Shown: positions 36,601 to 42,224 of the stretch, in pieces
Position numbering within the stretch: the stretch's first letter is position 1
How the letters are laid out: each line of letters begins with the position of its first letter
NCBI RefSeq assembly: GCF_010501035.1
Contig: NZ_QVMH01000014.1
Coordinates: 56,174 to 99,757 of the forward strand
Source: Paludibacter sp. 221
Lineage (GTDB): Bacteria > Bacteroidota > Bacteroidia > Bacteroidales > Paludibacteraceae
Direction: 5' to 3'
Length of the DNA stretch: 43,584 bases
Notes under the pieces: model-generated
Database searches by the model: none
What the model was told of the DNA's origin: nothing
The model's input: only the letters and a program-made list of their open reading frames with translations
Position numbers and translations under genes: made by a program

Positions 36601-38980
36601 CTCCTGTTTCTGAAGTATAGCTTGTACTGTATCGACTTAAAGCACCTTTAATAACACTATTGCGGAAAGTAACAGTACCGTTAGTAGCATTACGCTGATA
36701 AATAGCTGCTCCCGAACTTGCCGTATTATCTGCAACAGTAGCATTGATAAATACGGGATTACACACGGGCGATGCTATATAAAAACCTCCCCCTGAAGTA
36801 CCTTGGTTTTTCACAACCAAGCTATTGCGCATAGTTGGAGCACTGGCAGTCATATACATACCACCACCAAAAGAGGAACTGGTATTATTCCTAATCACAG
36901 CATGATTGATAACAGGCTTACTAGTTGCTGCAAGGTAAAAGCCCGCACCATATGAGGTACTGGTGTTGCTAATAACAGATATATTGTTGATAGTAGGGCT
37001 ACTGCCTGTCATATAAAGCCCTCCACCTTCAGCAGCAGTAGTGTTATTAGCAACATGTACATTATTCATAACAGGGTTGCTGGAAGCCAGGTAAAACCCA
37101 CCACCTGAGGTATTAGCACTGTTATTAACAACATATACATTATTGATAGCAGGACTACTGGCAGTCAGATAAAGTCCTCCACCCGAAGTAGTAGCAGTGT
37201 TCGAGTCTATTTTCAAGTTAGACAGTTGCGGAGACGAAGTATGTAAAATAACACCTCCACCCCAACGCCTATTGATAGCTTTTGTATTAACCGTAATAGT
37301 ACTGCTTGTTCCTGTAGCTGCACCATCTTTGATGGTAAACCCATCTAATACGGCCACACCCACATCGCCAGCCGAAATTACTACGTGGTAAGCCTTTACG
37401 CTACCATCGCCATTCAAATCGCCACTTAGTATCGAACCTTGCGCAGTACTATTCAAATCGGAGAAAATACGTTCATCCGCCAATGTGCGGATGCCATTGT
37501 CGGGGTCGAAACCGCCGTATATTTTCACGTTTGGGACTAATGCAAAAGCACAGTCTTGTTCGGTAGCACCACTACCCTGCCCATACAAAGGCACATAGGT
37601 GCCCACAGCCACAAAAATGCTGTCGATACCTGAGTTAGCCCGTTCAGCAAAACGAAGTGGCGTACTCAATTCGGGAAACGCTTTTTCCCACGAGCTACCA
37701 TCTGCATCAGCAGGAACACTTCCTACACCGTAGTCCTTTACGTACACAATACCTTCGGCGTCGGGAACTATGGCTATACCTTCAGTCTCATAAGCTCCCA
37801 AATCCACCACATCATTATAAATACGTGCTTTACCACTCAAATCAGTCTCGTTTTCGGCAACGTATGTATTATCACCCATATCAATTGCCGGGCTCAAAAC
37901 ATTCAAGCGGTAATCATTATTGTCCGCATCTAAGAACATCGGGTCCTGAGCTGAAACAATGGCGGCGCTAACCGTACTGGAATTTACATATAAACTTTTT
38001 GTATGGCTAAATGAACCATAAGTTGTAGTAGCTCCTGTTTCACTATTTGTTACTGAATACCTATATAAAGTTCCTTTTATAATACTATTGCGGAAAGTTA
38101 TAGTACCATTGGTAGCGTTACGCTGATAAATAGCAGGTCCCGAACTTGCTGTATTATCCGCAATAGTAACATTAATCAATACAGGATTGGCCACAGGAGA
38201 CGCGACATAAAAACCTCCTCCCGAAGTAGTAGCTTTATTTTTCACAATTAAGCTATTGCGCATGGTTGGAGCACTACCTGCTATATACACACCACCTCCT
38301 AAAGAAGCACTGGTATTATTTATAATAGATACATAGCTGATAGCAGGGTTACTTTTATCATTCAAGTAAAGCCCACCACCCTGAGTAGTAGCTGTGTTCG
38401 ATTCAATTATCAAATTGGAAAGTGTTGGAGAAGAGGTAAATAAATACACACCTCCACCAAAACGGCGGTTTATCGCTTTCGAGTTAACAGTAATAGTACT
38501 GCTTGTTCCTGTAGCTGCACCACCTTTGATGATAAACCCATCTAATACGGCAGTGCCTACATCGCCAGCCGATATAACTACGTGGTAAGCATTATCGGTA
38601 ACAACAGGGTCGTCACCATTCAAATCGCCACTTAAGATAGTGACATTTGTTTTCCAGTCGCGCTGAGAAAGCAAATCCTCTGTACCGGAAAAACCACCGT
38701 AAACCTTTACCCCTTTTTTCAATACGAAGGCTTTATCACGATTTGTAGTACCGTTGCCAGCCAGCGTATTAGGAGTATAAGTTCCGGCTGCGACCCAAAC
38801 TTCATCATCTGCCAAAGCAGATTTTATAATAAGCTGTAAATCGCCCGAAGCATCGGCCCAAGAACTCCCCGAGCCAATACCACCCTGCTTCACATACCAT
38901 GTATCGGCATGCAAAAATGAGAAACCAAGCAACAACAAAAATGTCATCGCAAGGTGTCGATAGTAGTTTAAAATTTTCAT
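21683..38980 (-). CDS. Giant secreted beta-helix repeat protein (giant 2), 5765 residues, with T9SS-like C-terminal tail
   Basis: Complete frame from ATG 38980 to TAG 21683. Signal peptide residues 1-26 (MKILNYYRHLAMTFLLLLGF, then SFLHA-DTW). Residues 27 to about 5200 are 13 modules of beta-helix coils (repeated GGGIY, SSP..NN, TIADNT) each closed by a VDLGAYE motif. From about 5201 (NKWIGRTNTAWKTGTNW) comes a non-repeat region with a short strand-rich part and the larger block containing WQYIGVPVSG, ISNPYTAGLEI and GYVVKLLSGQ, common ahead of T9SS tails. The last 75 residues (ELYLFDLSGRILGSRKITP, then PLDGVYIVKAV and KVIIK) match the type A T9SS sorting domain. It should therefore cross the outer membrane by T9SS and stay on the surface or be released. 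No catalytic site was recognised. The small anchored protein follows after 87 nt. Confidence 0.95.
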   Translation of the reverse strand: MKILNYYRHLAMTFLLLLGFSFLHADTWYVKQGGIGSGSSWADASGDLQLIIKSALADDEVWVAAGTYTPNTLAGNGTTNRDKAFVLKKGVKVYGGFSGTEDLLSQRDWKTNVTILSGDLNGDDPVVTDNAYHVVISAGDVGTAVLDGFIIKGGAATGTSSTITVNSKAINRRFGGGVYLFTSSPTLSNLIIESNTATTQGGGLYLNDKSNPAISYVSIINNTSASLGGGVYIAGSAPTMRNSLIVKNKATTSGGGFYVASPVANPVLINVTIADNTASSGPAIYQRNATNGTITFRNSIIKGTLYRYSVTNSETGATTTYGSFSHTKSLYVNSSTVSAAIVSAQDPMFLDADNNDYRLNVLSPAIDMGDNTYVAENETDLSGKARIYNDVVDLGAYETEGIAIVPDAEGIVYVKDYGVGSVPADADGSSWEKAFPELSTPLRFAERANSGIDSIFVAVGTYVPLYGQGSGATEQDCAFALVPNVKIYGGFDPDNGIRTLADERIFSDLNSTAQGSILSGDLNGDGSVKAYHVVISAGDVGVAVLDGFTIKDGAATGTSSTITVNTKAINRRWGGGVILHTSSPQLSNLKIDSNTATTSGGGLYLTASSPAINNVYVVNNSANTSGGGFYLASSNPVMNNVHVANNTTAAEGGGLYMTGSSPTINNISVISNTSTSYGAGFYLAATSKPVINHAVIRNNTSSSFGGGMYMTASAPTMRNSLVVKNQGTSGGGFYIASPVCNPVFINATVADNTASSGAAIYQRNATNGTVTFRNSVIKGALSRYSTSYTSETGGTTYTYYGSFSYTNCLYTNATAISTGVISIQDPMFLDSDNDDYHLSLSSPAVDVGNNTYVAEGETDLDGNTRIYNSLVDLGAYETQRIAIVPSADGIVYVKDYGLGSVPDDADGSSWEKAYPELSTPMRFAEQAGSNINSIFVAVGTYVPLFGKDNAKTERDRSFVLVPNLKIYGGFDPDNGIRTLADERILPDMDATLKGSVLSGDLNGDDPAITDNAYHVVVSAGAVGTALLDGFTITGGNANVSSNIKINTKTVYRNYGGGIYLDASSPQLSNLKIDSNTASSYGGGLYLNDKSNPVISNVYVTNNISADDGGGFYLAATSNPAISYAVIMNNKSTTEGGGLYITASSPTIRNSLIAKNTTGTNGGGFFAGAKSSPTLTNVTMADNTASTGAAVYQNNSGGTVTFRNSVVKGALYRRYTSYTSETGGTTYTYYGSFSYKNTLHQGGSFGSGIIFTSAPMFTDPDNNDYSLQTISPAVDAGDNSHVLATETVDLNGNPRIYSDVVDLGAYEVQRNIMTGNANKAVYVKDYGVNPVPADADGSTWEKAYPELSTPLLAASRSASGIDTIFVAIGKYVPLLMQGANATMEQDRAFPLPSGVKVYGGFDPDNGIRTMADKRILPVPGKTSQGSILSGDLNGDGTLSAYHVVISSGNTETAVLDGFTITGAKATGANNTVTVNGKTVHRRYGGGIHIVDSPVELSNLNIISNTSTTYGAGVYVVGSAAATPSTLNMNRCIVSNNTTTNSAGGGIYVAANVTSAINNSLIVKNSAGTATGGGIHMAGTTLNLTHVTFADNAGAATSTAVNRAAGTVRLYNTIVSGTVGGTVTHNSSLYTGATAIGNPAGVVSIDEPQFVDESVYDYTLMPVSSAVNAGNNTYADGMTEDLAGNARLLNGAVDLGAYELAERAVTPDATGIVYVKDYGTATIPADADGSSWEKAYPNLSEPLRAASRVGTDIDSIFVAKGTYKPLYRAGNGTPKRTRAFVLVPDIKIYGGFDPDNNIRTLADKRILPGHIAQGSILSGDLNGNDPTITDNVYHVVISAGEVGAALLDGFSIVGGNANVSGNITVNAQMVNNLYGGGIYISGSSPILRNINISANAASYFGAGIYQGVSSSLDASHIAVVGNTAGRDGAGIYNAGDSSLKIKNGLIVKNTTSTSYNGGGLYSTGANSVVELTSVTIADNTAIAASTAIHNASGTVNVSNSIVMGKVSGTVGYNYSLLEGGTLAAGTIVANDYPQFTDPTNNNYGLDPASPAIDMGDNTLIAGIAADMAGNPRIHNSVVDLGAYESQKTIIIPDAEGIVYVRDYEDKTVPTDADGSSWEKAYPNLDEPLLAAARSTSGIDSIFVTVGTYTPLFRVGSGTLEQDRTFLLAPDVKVYGGFDPDNDIRTLADQRILPTSGDASQGSVLSGFLTADSTVMVYHVLVSVGNVGTAALDGFSITGGSAKGTGTITVYGKTVNRNYGSGIFITNSAPTLRNLSIDFNNSSSYGAGIFAIGTAAEPASLNLSRSSVTNNTSGALGGGIYIAAYTTSTMSNNLILANASGNNSGGGIYINANALLTIDNSVIAGNSSGTATGGGIYAGGTSLTMTHVTIANNIGAAASTGVIRAAGTVVFNNSIITDKVSGTVTYNSCLYTGATAVGNPAGIVAIDNPQFVSEEAYDYSLMPISPAVDAGNNAYATMPFDLADNPRIYNNAVDLGAYESQKRAVVNDADGIVYVKDYGTAEVPEDADGSSWEKAYPNLSDPILSASRFGSEIDSIFVAVGTYKPIYRAGNGTVARTRSFLLPKDVKIYGGFDPDKGIRTLEHARILPKPDEIHGSILSGDLNGNDPVITDNVYHVVISAGNVGTTVLDGFSITGGNANVSSTNVVNGQTITNRYGGGIYVSASAPTLRNVKVYKNTAALYGGGIYSASASSVTASHLLAISNTATRDGAGIYNTGNSAVKISNGLIARNGAGTSYNGGGIYTTGTTSAVDLTNVTIADNTSTAASTAIYHAGGATSLYNSIVMGKVTGTISYSYSLLQGGTLADGTIVSNADPQFVDASSLNYRLEPGSPAIDLGSNALATGIEVDQDGNGRIYNDVVDLGAYEVIKNPIVPDADGIVYVKDYGEETVPVGADGSSWEKAYPNLSDPLHEASRPASEIDSIFVAVGSYTPLYRVGTGTVSQDRTFLLAPDVKIYGGFDPDNDIRTLGDDRILPIPGDDSQGSILNGYLSADSTVMAYHVVMAAGDVGKAMLDGFTITGGSATGSGSNSVNGKTMSRTYGGGVLIKDASPLFRNMNIYSNKATTYGGGICVSGSSATPIVFDMNYSSVIANTASNSGGGIYVGSYTTSEMHNSLITDNTSGSAAGGGVYYAGTSLVATHMTIANNKGATASTALYRSAGTVTLNNSIITGTVAGTVTYNTCLYTGATAVGSPAGVVAIDDPMFMSEEAYDYSLQPVSLAVDAGNNAYATMDIDLAGNPRIYNNAVDLGAYESQKRAVVPDEDGIVYVKDYGNNTVPEDADGSSWELAYPNLSDPLLSASRFGSEIDSIFVAIGTYKPIYRAGNGTVARTRSFLLPKDVKIYGGFDPDNGISTLDSVRILPRPDDFERGSILSGDLNANDPTITDNVYHVVISAGNVGTTVLDGFSITGGNANVNSTNVVNGNTITNRYGGGIFIIASAPTLRNVMINKNTAALYGGGAYLASASSLTASHLSVVNNTATRDGAGIYNTGNSAVKISNGLIARNTSGASYNGGGIYTTGTTSAVDLTQVTIASNTSVAASTAIYRASGTVVLKNSIITGKVSGTVTYTNSLYQGGTLGAGTIISNADPQFMAPSSNDFRLEPGSPAIDLGDNALAAGIELDQDGYQRVFNGVVDLGAYEVRKVPIVADAEGIVYVKDYGTNPIPADANGSSWELAYPDLSEPLHAASRPASDIDSIFVAVGVYRPLYRVGTTTTSKDRTFLLAPNVKIYGGFDPDNDIRSLDDKRIMPVPGDTELGSVLSGYLTADSTAMAYHVVMALGDVGTAALDGFSISGGYASATTNNNINGLSVNRSYGGGMYIQNASPVLRNLNIDSNKATYGGGMYVTGSAEAPSVLNLSHSSVTGNTSTNLGGGIRVNTNVTANISNSLIAGNASGTASGGGIATAATATTLNQVTIADNTGAAASTALYRSAGTVTINNSIIVGKVGGTVTYNTCLYTGANAVGDPVGIVSIDDPMFINSEAFDYRLLPVSMAVDAGNNANAVGTVDLEGNPRIYNNVVDLGAYESQKRAVKADANGIVYVKDYGTTTAPEEADGSSWELAYPNLSDPLIAASRAITDINTIYVAKGTYIPLYRSGNGKLERDRTFTLVKNINVYGGFDPDNGIRVLGDKRIMPRPDDATRGSILSGDLYGTGKARVHHVVLSIGDVGTATLDGFTITKGLATGSGTIKVSGQTLNRRYAGGMYLVSSSPAIRNVNIRVNEARNYGGGMYLTASSPVLSHVSVVNNKSRSHGAGIYNTGLSNVKIINGLIANNSVTGSAYGGGIYTSGTAASTFETVNTTIANNKAVSSTTAIYRGNGVVTLKNNIIVGTVSGTVTYSNTLREGIAVTTAGIVSNATPQFIAPTSNDFRLEPGSPAIDLGDNTLAAGIAVDLDGNDRIFNDVIDLGAYELRKVAVVPDANGIVYVKDYEDAIVPDDANGSSWEKAYPNLSEPLHAAARTTSGIDSIFVATGVYTPLYRVGTGTQAQDRTFLLAPNVKVYGGFAPDNNIRTLADKRIMPVTGDTESGSVLSGYLSADSTLMAYHVVISSGNVGTAVLDGFTITGGNAKGSSTVNIEGESISRTYGGGIYIRESAPTLRNLNIDTNKSKSYGAGIYVIGSSGSPSKLNLSHSSVVDNATTRTAGGGIYISSYTTSEISNSVIAGNSSGTAAGGGIYTSTTLTLNHVTIADNKGATASTALYRGGGTVTFQNSIIIGRVGGSVTYKNSMYSSATAVGNPAGIVVANEDPMFANNEARDYSLLPLSPAVDKGDNTYTTATVDLAGNPRIFNVKSDLGAYEVQRRAVAPDANGIVYVKDYKSAAVPDEADGSSWELAYPNLSDPLLTITRGTNTDIDSIFVAVGTYTPHYRAGNGKTERDRAFVLLPNIHIYGGFDPENDIRTLADKRVLPVAYDATQGSILSGALKSDGKTHSYHVVISTGNVGTAVLDGFTITDGKANGNNSYITVNKQTVRRRYGGGVYMAASSPNLNNLNVASNISTYYGAGIYMTASSPAITSVAVIGNKTSYSGAGIYNVGNSSPVLKNILIAKNSSGRAAGGGIYLSGTKSTMTLHNATIIDNVGATASASIYRASGKISMTNSIVFGRVSGSASYVTYTHSLVELAKTIDGVNVISNVDPMFVDRAGGNYRLLFESPAIDLGQKALYPGLDLLTTRELSGKPRVGGLEIDLGAYEYHEKNKWIGRTNTAWKTGTNWLMNIPLENFEELEFDENAVNDLVIKKDERYTVAEIVNQSNKKLRISGGAALTTTGIVSLKDNTSLIVGAGSATVPNATFIYPQGVTVNATVEMFSKAYVDQAASPNDMYKWQYIGVPVSGTKASASFAGSYLRRWNETGTNDAANYYWTEMTGNDDLVPFVGYEVTSKTASKTYTFRGELVNADYSKTFARTSGAKYEGQHVISNPYTAGLEISEMNFDGGLEETVYLFNTGSHADWQANDGSSASASDAIVAGKFVAIPKNHAGTAGLLSRIPSMQGYVVKLLSGQNTGTLSFGYAGAVGNNTAAQRVAPVTAEETELPAKVYTVVDVIGETAADRLWIFTEANTTRGYDNGWDGRKVLSGNNVTQIYAAEADGNYQVNTVPSINNTQLAFVPGAEGEFTLRFTHENTAEIYAAIYLLDLERGTVTDITDSGTEYKFTATSSDSLQKRFRIVTNEQTTDLSDSQSVLSIYTENRNIYALNKGNGQGELYLFDLSGRILGSRKITPYGMTVISGYPLDGVYIVKAVMENNSETVTEKVIIK
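23376..38900 (-). repeat. Array of 13 beta-helix modules in giant 2, partly in an alternating A/B pattern
   Basis: Module-opening VYVKDYG linkers fall near plus positions 37735, 36295, 35005, 33835, 32680, 31440, 30285, 29125, 27962, 26805, 25655 and 24500; the first module begins at the mature N-terminus. Spacing is 1.15-1.24 kb except modules 2 (1.44 kb) and 3 (1.29 kb). From module 5 two kinds alternate. Even modules 6, 8, 10 and 12 have L.ADST.M.YHV instead of the SGDLNGNDP.ITDNVYHV of odd modules 5, 7 and 9, and carry different coil sets. The true repeat unit there is thus a pair of about 2.3 kb. Long stretches 2.33 kb apart (28590-29070 and 30930-31400) are almost the same. Confidence 0.88.
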
Positions 38981-39138
38981 AAGTCTGTCATTTTATATTT
39001 CCGTTGCATTTATTTTTCTTTTCTTTTTTCGTTGTCATTGTTTTTATTACATTGTTTTATGAGTTCATACTTTTTGAATTATGATTCTTTTATTTATGAT
39101 TCTTTTTCTGATTTTTATTTTTTGATGAAAAGAAGAAG

Positions 39139-39222
39139 AACTAAAGAGGACAGGGTTTTTGAGTTGAGTGTTTTGTGTTTGTGTTTAAGAAAGGAATTCT
39201 TAGGGGGTTGCCCTCTTTAGTT
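39139..39222 (-). promoter_or_regulatory. Leader stem-loop D (giant 2 copy)
   Basis: Arms 39139-39151 (aactaaagaggac) and 39210-39222 (gccctctttagtt) match 12 of 13 as DNA. The one change makes a G-U pair in minus-strand RNA, so the stem is kept only in the direction of the giant gene. The inner small hairpin (taagaa/ttctta) and A/C-rich loop are conserved. Confidence 0.65.
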
Positions 39223-39322
39223 GACAACTTCTTTTTTTTTATTTTTGTTAGTCTTTATTCGTTATCCGACAAATGGCTATGTTACGGACCGGGAGTGTTA
39301 TTCATTACATACTTTGATGGAT

Positions 39323-39370
39323 AAAAAAAATGGCCTTCGGTGGAAAGGGTTATGATTCCACCAAAGACCA
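39323..39370 (-). terminator. Intrinsic terminator inside the giant 2 leader
   Basis: Plus arms 39331-39344 and 39357-39370 form a 14-bp stem in minus-strand RNA, with two G-U pairs that are C-A mismatches on the other strand. Eight U residues follow at once (plus A-run 39323-39330). It lies about 340 nt before the start codon. The stem sequence differs a lot from the copy-1 terminator while stem and U-run are kept. Confidence 0.78.
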
Positions 39371-39591
39371 TAGTATATATATGGAAATAGATATATATAT
39401 TAATAAACAAAAAGCATGTGTATATACATGCACTTATAGTAGCAACCGGAAGTACACTACTAAACAGAATAACAGAACCAAACAGAAAATAATACAGGGT
39501 TCCTGCTATTAATAATATTATGGAAAGGGAAATAAAGCCGGGAAAGGATAAAACCGATAAAACATGAAAGGTATGGACACAAAGCCCTCTT

Positions 39592-39617
39592 CTTTTTATA
39601 TGGTACCATATAAAAAG
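39592..39617. repeat. Leader palindrome B (giant 2 copy), perfect 26-bp palindrome
   Basis: Thirteen bases from 39592 (ctttttatatggt) are followed directly by their exact reverse complement. The outer 11 bases on each side are the same in the giant 1 leader, where the centre differs. Full two-fold symmetry suits a dimeric DNA-binding protein as well as an RNA hairpin. Confidence 0.8.
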
Positions 39618-39662
39618 ATTATTGTATAGCTTTTCTAGTAAATGCCGAAACGTTAAGAGGTT

Positions 39663-39702
<40 letters not shown>

Positions 39703-39716
39703 ATAAAATAACAGGA

Positions 39717-39742
39717 TTAACCAACATATAAATGTTAATTAA
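39717..39742 (-). promoter_or_regulatory. Leader hairpin A (giant 2 copy)
   Basis: Arms 39717-39726 and 39733-39742 have the same bases as in copy 1; the 6-nt loop is different. The stem is fully paired only in minus-strand RNA (two G-U pairs). Confidence 0.6.
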
Positions 39743-39906
39743 TCTTATAAAGATACTATTATTAGAGATTGCTGCAAACATCGCTATCTTTTTCTGAAAT
39801 ATACACCCTTTTGTTAAAAAAAATTGAACTCTAAAACAAGGGAAACTTTTTGGTTAATTCCATAAAACAAGATTACCCTTTGTTCATTTTTTTACAAAAA
39901 CACATA

Positions 39907-39937
39907 CAAAGATAGACTCTTTTTTATTTCAAACCAA
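39907..39937 (-). promoter_or_regulatory. Bacteroidetes-type promoter for the giant 2 leader
   Basis: Minus-strand TATCTTTG (plus 39907-39914) is the -7 box, with a TTG at 39935-39937 after a 20-nt spacer, the same layout as at 14525-14555. The flank up to about 39953 is nearly unchanged between the two promoters, then similarity stops. Confidence 0.75.
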
Positions 39938-40316
39938 TTTTTTTAACTAAATACAGAATCTACCATAAACAAAAAGAGCAAATACAACCCTCACATAATT
40001 CCTTTGTAACAAACAGTTACATGCAGATAAAAGTTATATTTACTCAAATAAAAATGGCTTGCGAAAATAAATCAGAACAAAAAAATGGATGAACATAGAG
40101 CAAAGTAAAACAAAAAAAGTTGAAGATAAGGATTGCATGCACCCTCATTGTTCTTTCTCCTATCCCTCGTTTACAACGAGGGAGTAAATGGGAATCACGT
40201 TTTAAACGTAAAACCATTAACCTCTCGTTTATAACGAGAGGCAGGTATATCCTTTACTCAATATTGTTCCTTTGCTCAAAGAGTTCGCCATTCAATTCAA
40301 CTTAAGTATAAAAACA
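39938..40316. other. Intergenic region between the giant 2 promoter and the second ligase gene
   Basis: AT-rich DNA holding the conserved edge of the giant 2 promoter and, near the ligase stop, the second double stem-loop repeat (40163-40241). Nothing else was recognised and no gene is supported. Confidence 0.6.
40163..40241. repeat. Double stem-loop repeat element, copy 2
   Basis: Hairpin ccctcgtt/aacgaggg (40164-40182), palindrome acgttttaaacgt near 40197-40209, hairpin cctctcgtt/aacgagagg (40221-40241). It lies 76 nt after the stop of the 40317-42224 ligase gene, a position comparable to copy 1 after the other ligase gene. Confidence 0.8.
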
Positions 40317-42224
40317 TTAACTTAACGCTTTAATATTTTCAGCGTTCACTATTTCTTTTGCACCCGGCTCATACAGAGACTTCAATCTGTCTTCGTAAAG
40401 CTTCTCTACCTTGCCACGAACCACCTTCATCGAACTGTTTATCAAGCCGTTCTTTTCCGAGAAAGGTTCGCCTATCACAGCCACAGCAGCAGGGAGCCAA
40501 CGCTCGGGGAACATCCCTTCGTATTTTCCGCCTTTCTTGTAATCGTCTATTTCGCTTTGCAGTTTAGTTAATGCCATTTTTTTAGCATCTTCCGATTCCC
40601 AATCCAGACTTGGGTCTGTGTTTTTAACAAACGACTTTAAAGCCTCCTTGTTCGGCACAATCAGTGCCGAGGTATAAGGGTCTTGATTATTATGGAGCAC
40701 AACATATTCGATAAACTTTGAGTTGTCGGCAAACGATTCTTCAATACCTTCGGGGCTGTACTTCTCGCCATCGCTCGAAATAAGCAGGCTCTTGAAACGC
40801 CCTACAACATACAAAAATCCGTCGTTGTCCATATATCCCATGTCGCCCGTATAAAGCCAACCGTCTTTAACGGTTTCGGCAGTAGCCTTTTCGTTGCGGT
40901 AATATCCTGCCATCACGTTCTCGCCTTTTATCACAATCTCGCCTTTCGTGTAGTTTGGCAGTTCCTTACCATCTTCGTCGCAAATTTTCAAATCCATCGG
41001 GGTAACCAAAAATCCGGATGAACCCAATTTATGATGCTTCTCACTGTTGGACGAAATAATAGGGGTAGCCTCCGACAACCCGTACCCCTGATACATCGGT
41101 ATTCCTATAGCATAATAAAAACGCTGCAATTCGATATCAAGCAGCGCACCACCACCGATAAAAAAATCCAATTCTCCGCCAAATGCCTGACGAACCTTCT
41201 TGAACAGTATTTTATCGAAAAGAGCCAAAATAGGCTTTTTCAAAATCTGAAGCCCTTTACCTTTATTATATCCTTCCTTATTATAGGAATAGTTCATCTT
41301 CAAAGCAGTATTAAACATCCACTGAACAAATTTTCCTTGCGACTGGATATTGCTTTCGATGCTTTTACGGAAATTCTTTGCCAAAGCAGGCACACTTAGC
41401 AGCAGGTTTGGTTTCAGTTCCTTTATATTAATCGGGATATTTTTCAAAGTCTCCATTCCCGTTTTACCTGTCTGAACAGTTCCCACACTTGCGCCGCAAG
41501 CCATAAAACTATAAAAACCTGCCACGTGGGCAAAACAATGGTCTAAAGGCAGAATAATAAGCGTGCGGTAAGTTGGCGGAATAGTCATCAGGGTAAGTGC
41601 CTGTTCCACATTAGCCGTATAATTGCGATGCGTCAGCATGATTCCCTTAGGGTCGGCAGTAGTACCCGACGTATAGCTAATGTTTGCCATATCGTCCGGC
41701 TTAATAGCTTCCGCCGCTTTTTTCACCGAGTCGGGGTAATTTTTCAGATACTCCTCGCCCCATGCCATAAGCTCTTTCAGGCTCATTTCCAATGGTTCGT
41801 ATTCCGGCTGTTCATCAAAAACGATTACCTTTTTCACCAATGGAAGCGACCCTATAATCGAACGGATTTTTTTCAACTGCCCGCCCGATACCAATATATA
41901 TTTAGATTCGGAGTGTTCCAAACGGAAAATCAGGTCATTGCTTTCTTCCAACTTTATCGAGAGCGGCACATTCACAGCACCCGTATGCAAAATTCCTAAC
42001 TCGCCCACAATCCATGCATTACGCCCTTCGGACAGAAGCGCAATTTTATCGCCCTGCTTCACGCCCAGTTTTATCAGCCCTGCCGCTATCCGGTGAGCTT
42101 GTTCTTTTGTTTCTTTATAAGTAGTAGGAACGAATTTATCTGTTTTCTTCTCCCACAAAAACGGGTTATCTGCATATTTGTCTACACTGGTATTCAGAAA
42201 GTCTATAATAGTCGGTCTATTCAT
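40317..42224 (-). CDS. AMP-forming long-chain acyl-CoA synthetase (second paralogue)
   Basis: 635 residues, the length of bacterial long-chain acyl-CoA synthetases of the FAA1-like kind. ANL-superfamily motifs: YTSGTTADPKG at about 184-194, LPLDHCFAHVAG near 225-236, YGLSEATP at about 381-388, YTGDMG around 458-463, GRFKSLLISSDGEKYSP hinge after that, and a C-terminal KVVRGKV where the catalytic lysine is expected. It should form acyl-CoA from a free fatty acid, ATP and CoA. It is longer than the 575-residue ligase at 17198-18925 and differs in motif detail, so the two probably have different substrates or roles. A TATATTTG -7-like box lies at 42268-42275, 44 nt before the ATG, though no TTG is well placed. 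The upstream gene ends in a terminator, so this is probably a single-gene transcript. Confidence 0.92.
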   Translation of the reverse strand: MNRPTIIDFLNTSVDKYADNPFLWEKKTDKFVPTTYKETKEQAHRIAAGLIKLGVKQGDKIALLSEGRNAWIVGELGILHTGAVNVPLSIKLEESNDLIFRLEHSESKYILVSGGQLKKIRSIIGSLPLVKKVIVFDEQPEYEPLEMSLKELMAWGEEYLKNYPDSVKKAAEAIKPDDMANISYTSGTTADPKGIMLTHRNYTANVEQALTLMTIPPTYRTLIILPLDHCFAHVAGFYSFMACGASVGTVQTGKTGMETLKNIPINIKELKPNLLLSVPALAKNFRKSIESNIQSQGKFVQWMFNTALKMNYSYNKEGYNKGKGLQILKKPILALFDKILFKKVRQAFGGELDFFIGGGALLDIELQRFYYAIGIPMYQGYGLSEATPIISSNSEKHHKLGSSGFLVTPMDLKICDEDGKELPNYTKGEIVIKGENVMAGYYRNEKATAETVKDGWLYTGDMGYMDNDGFLYVVGRFKSLLISSDGEKYSPEGIEESFADNSKFIEYVVLHNNQDPYTSALIVPNKEALKSFVKNTDPSLDWESEDAKKMALTKLQSEIDDYKKGGKYEGMFPERWLPAAVAVIGEPFSEKNGLINSSMKVVRGKVEKLYEDRLKSLYEPGAKEIVNAENIKALS

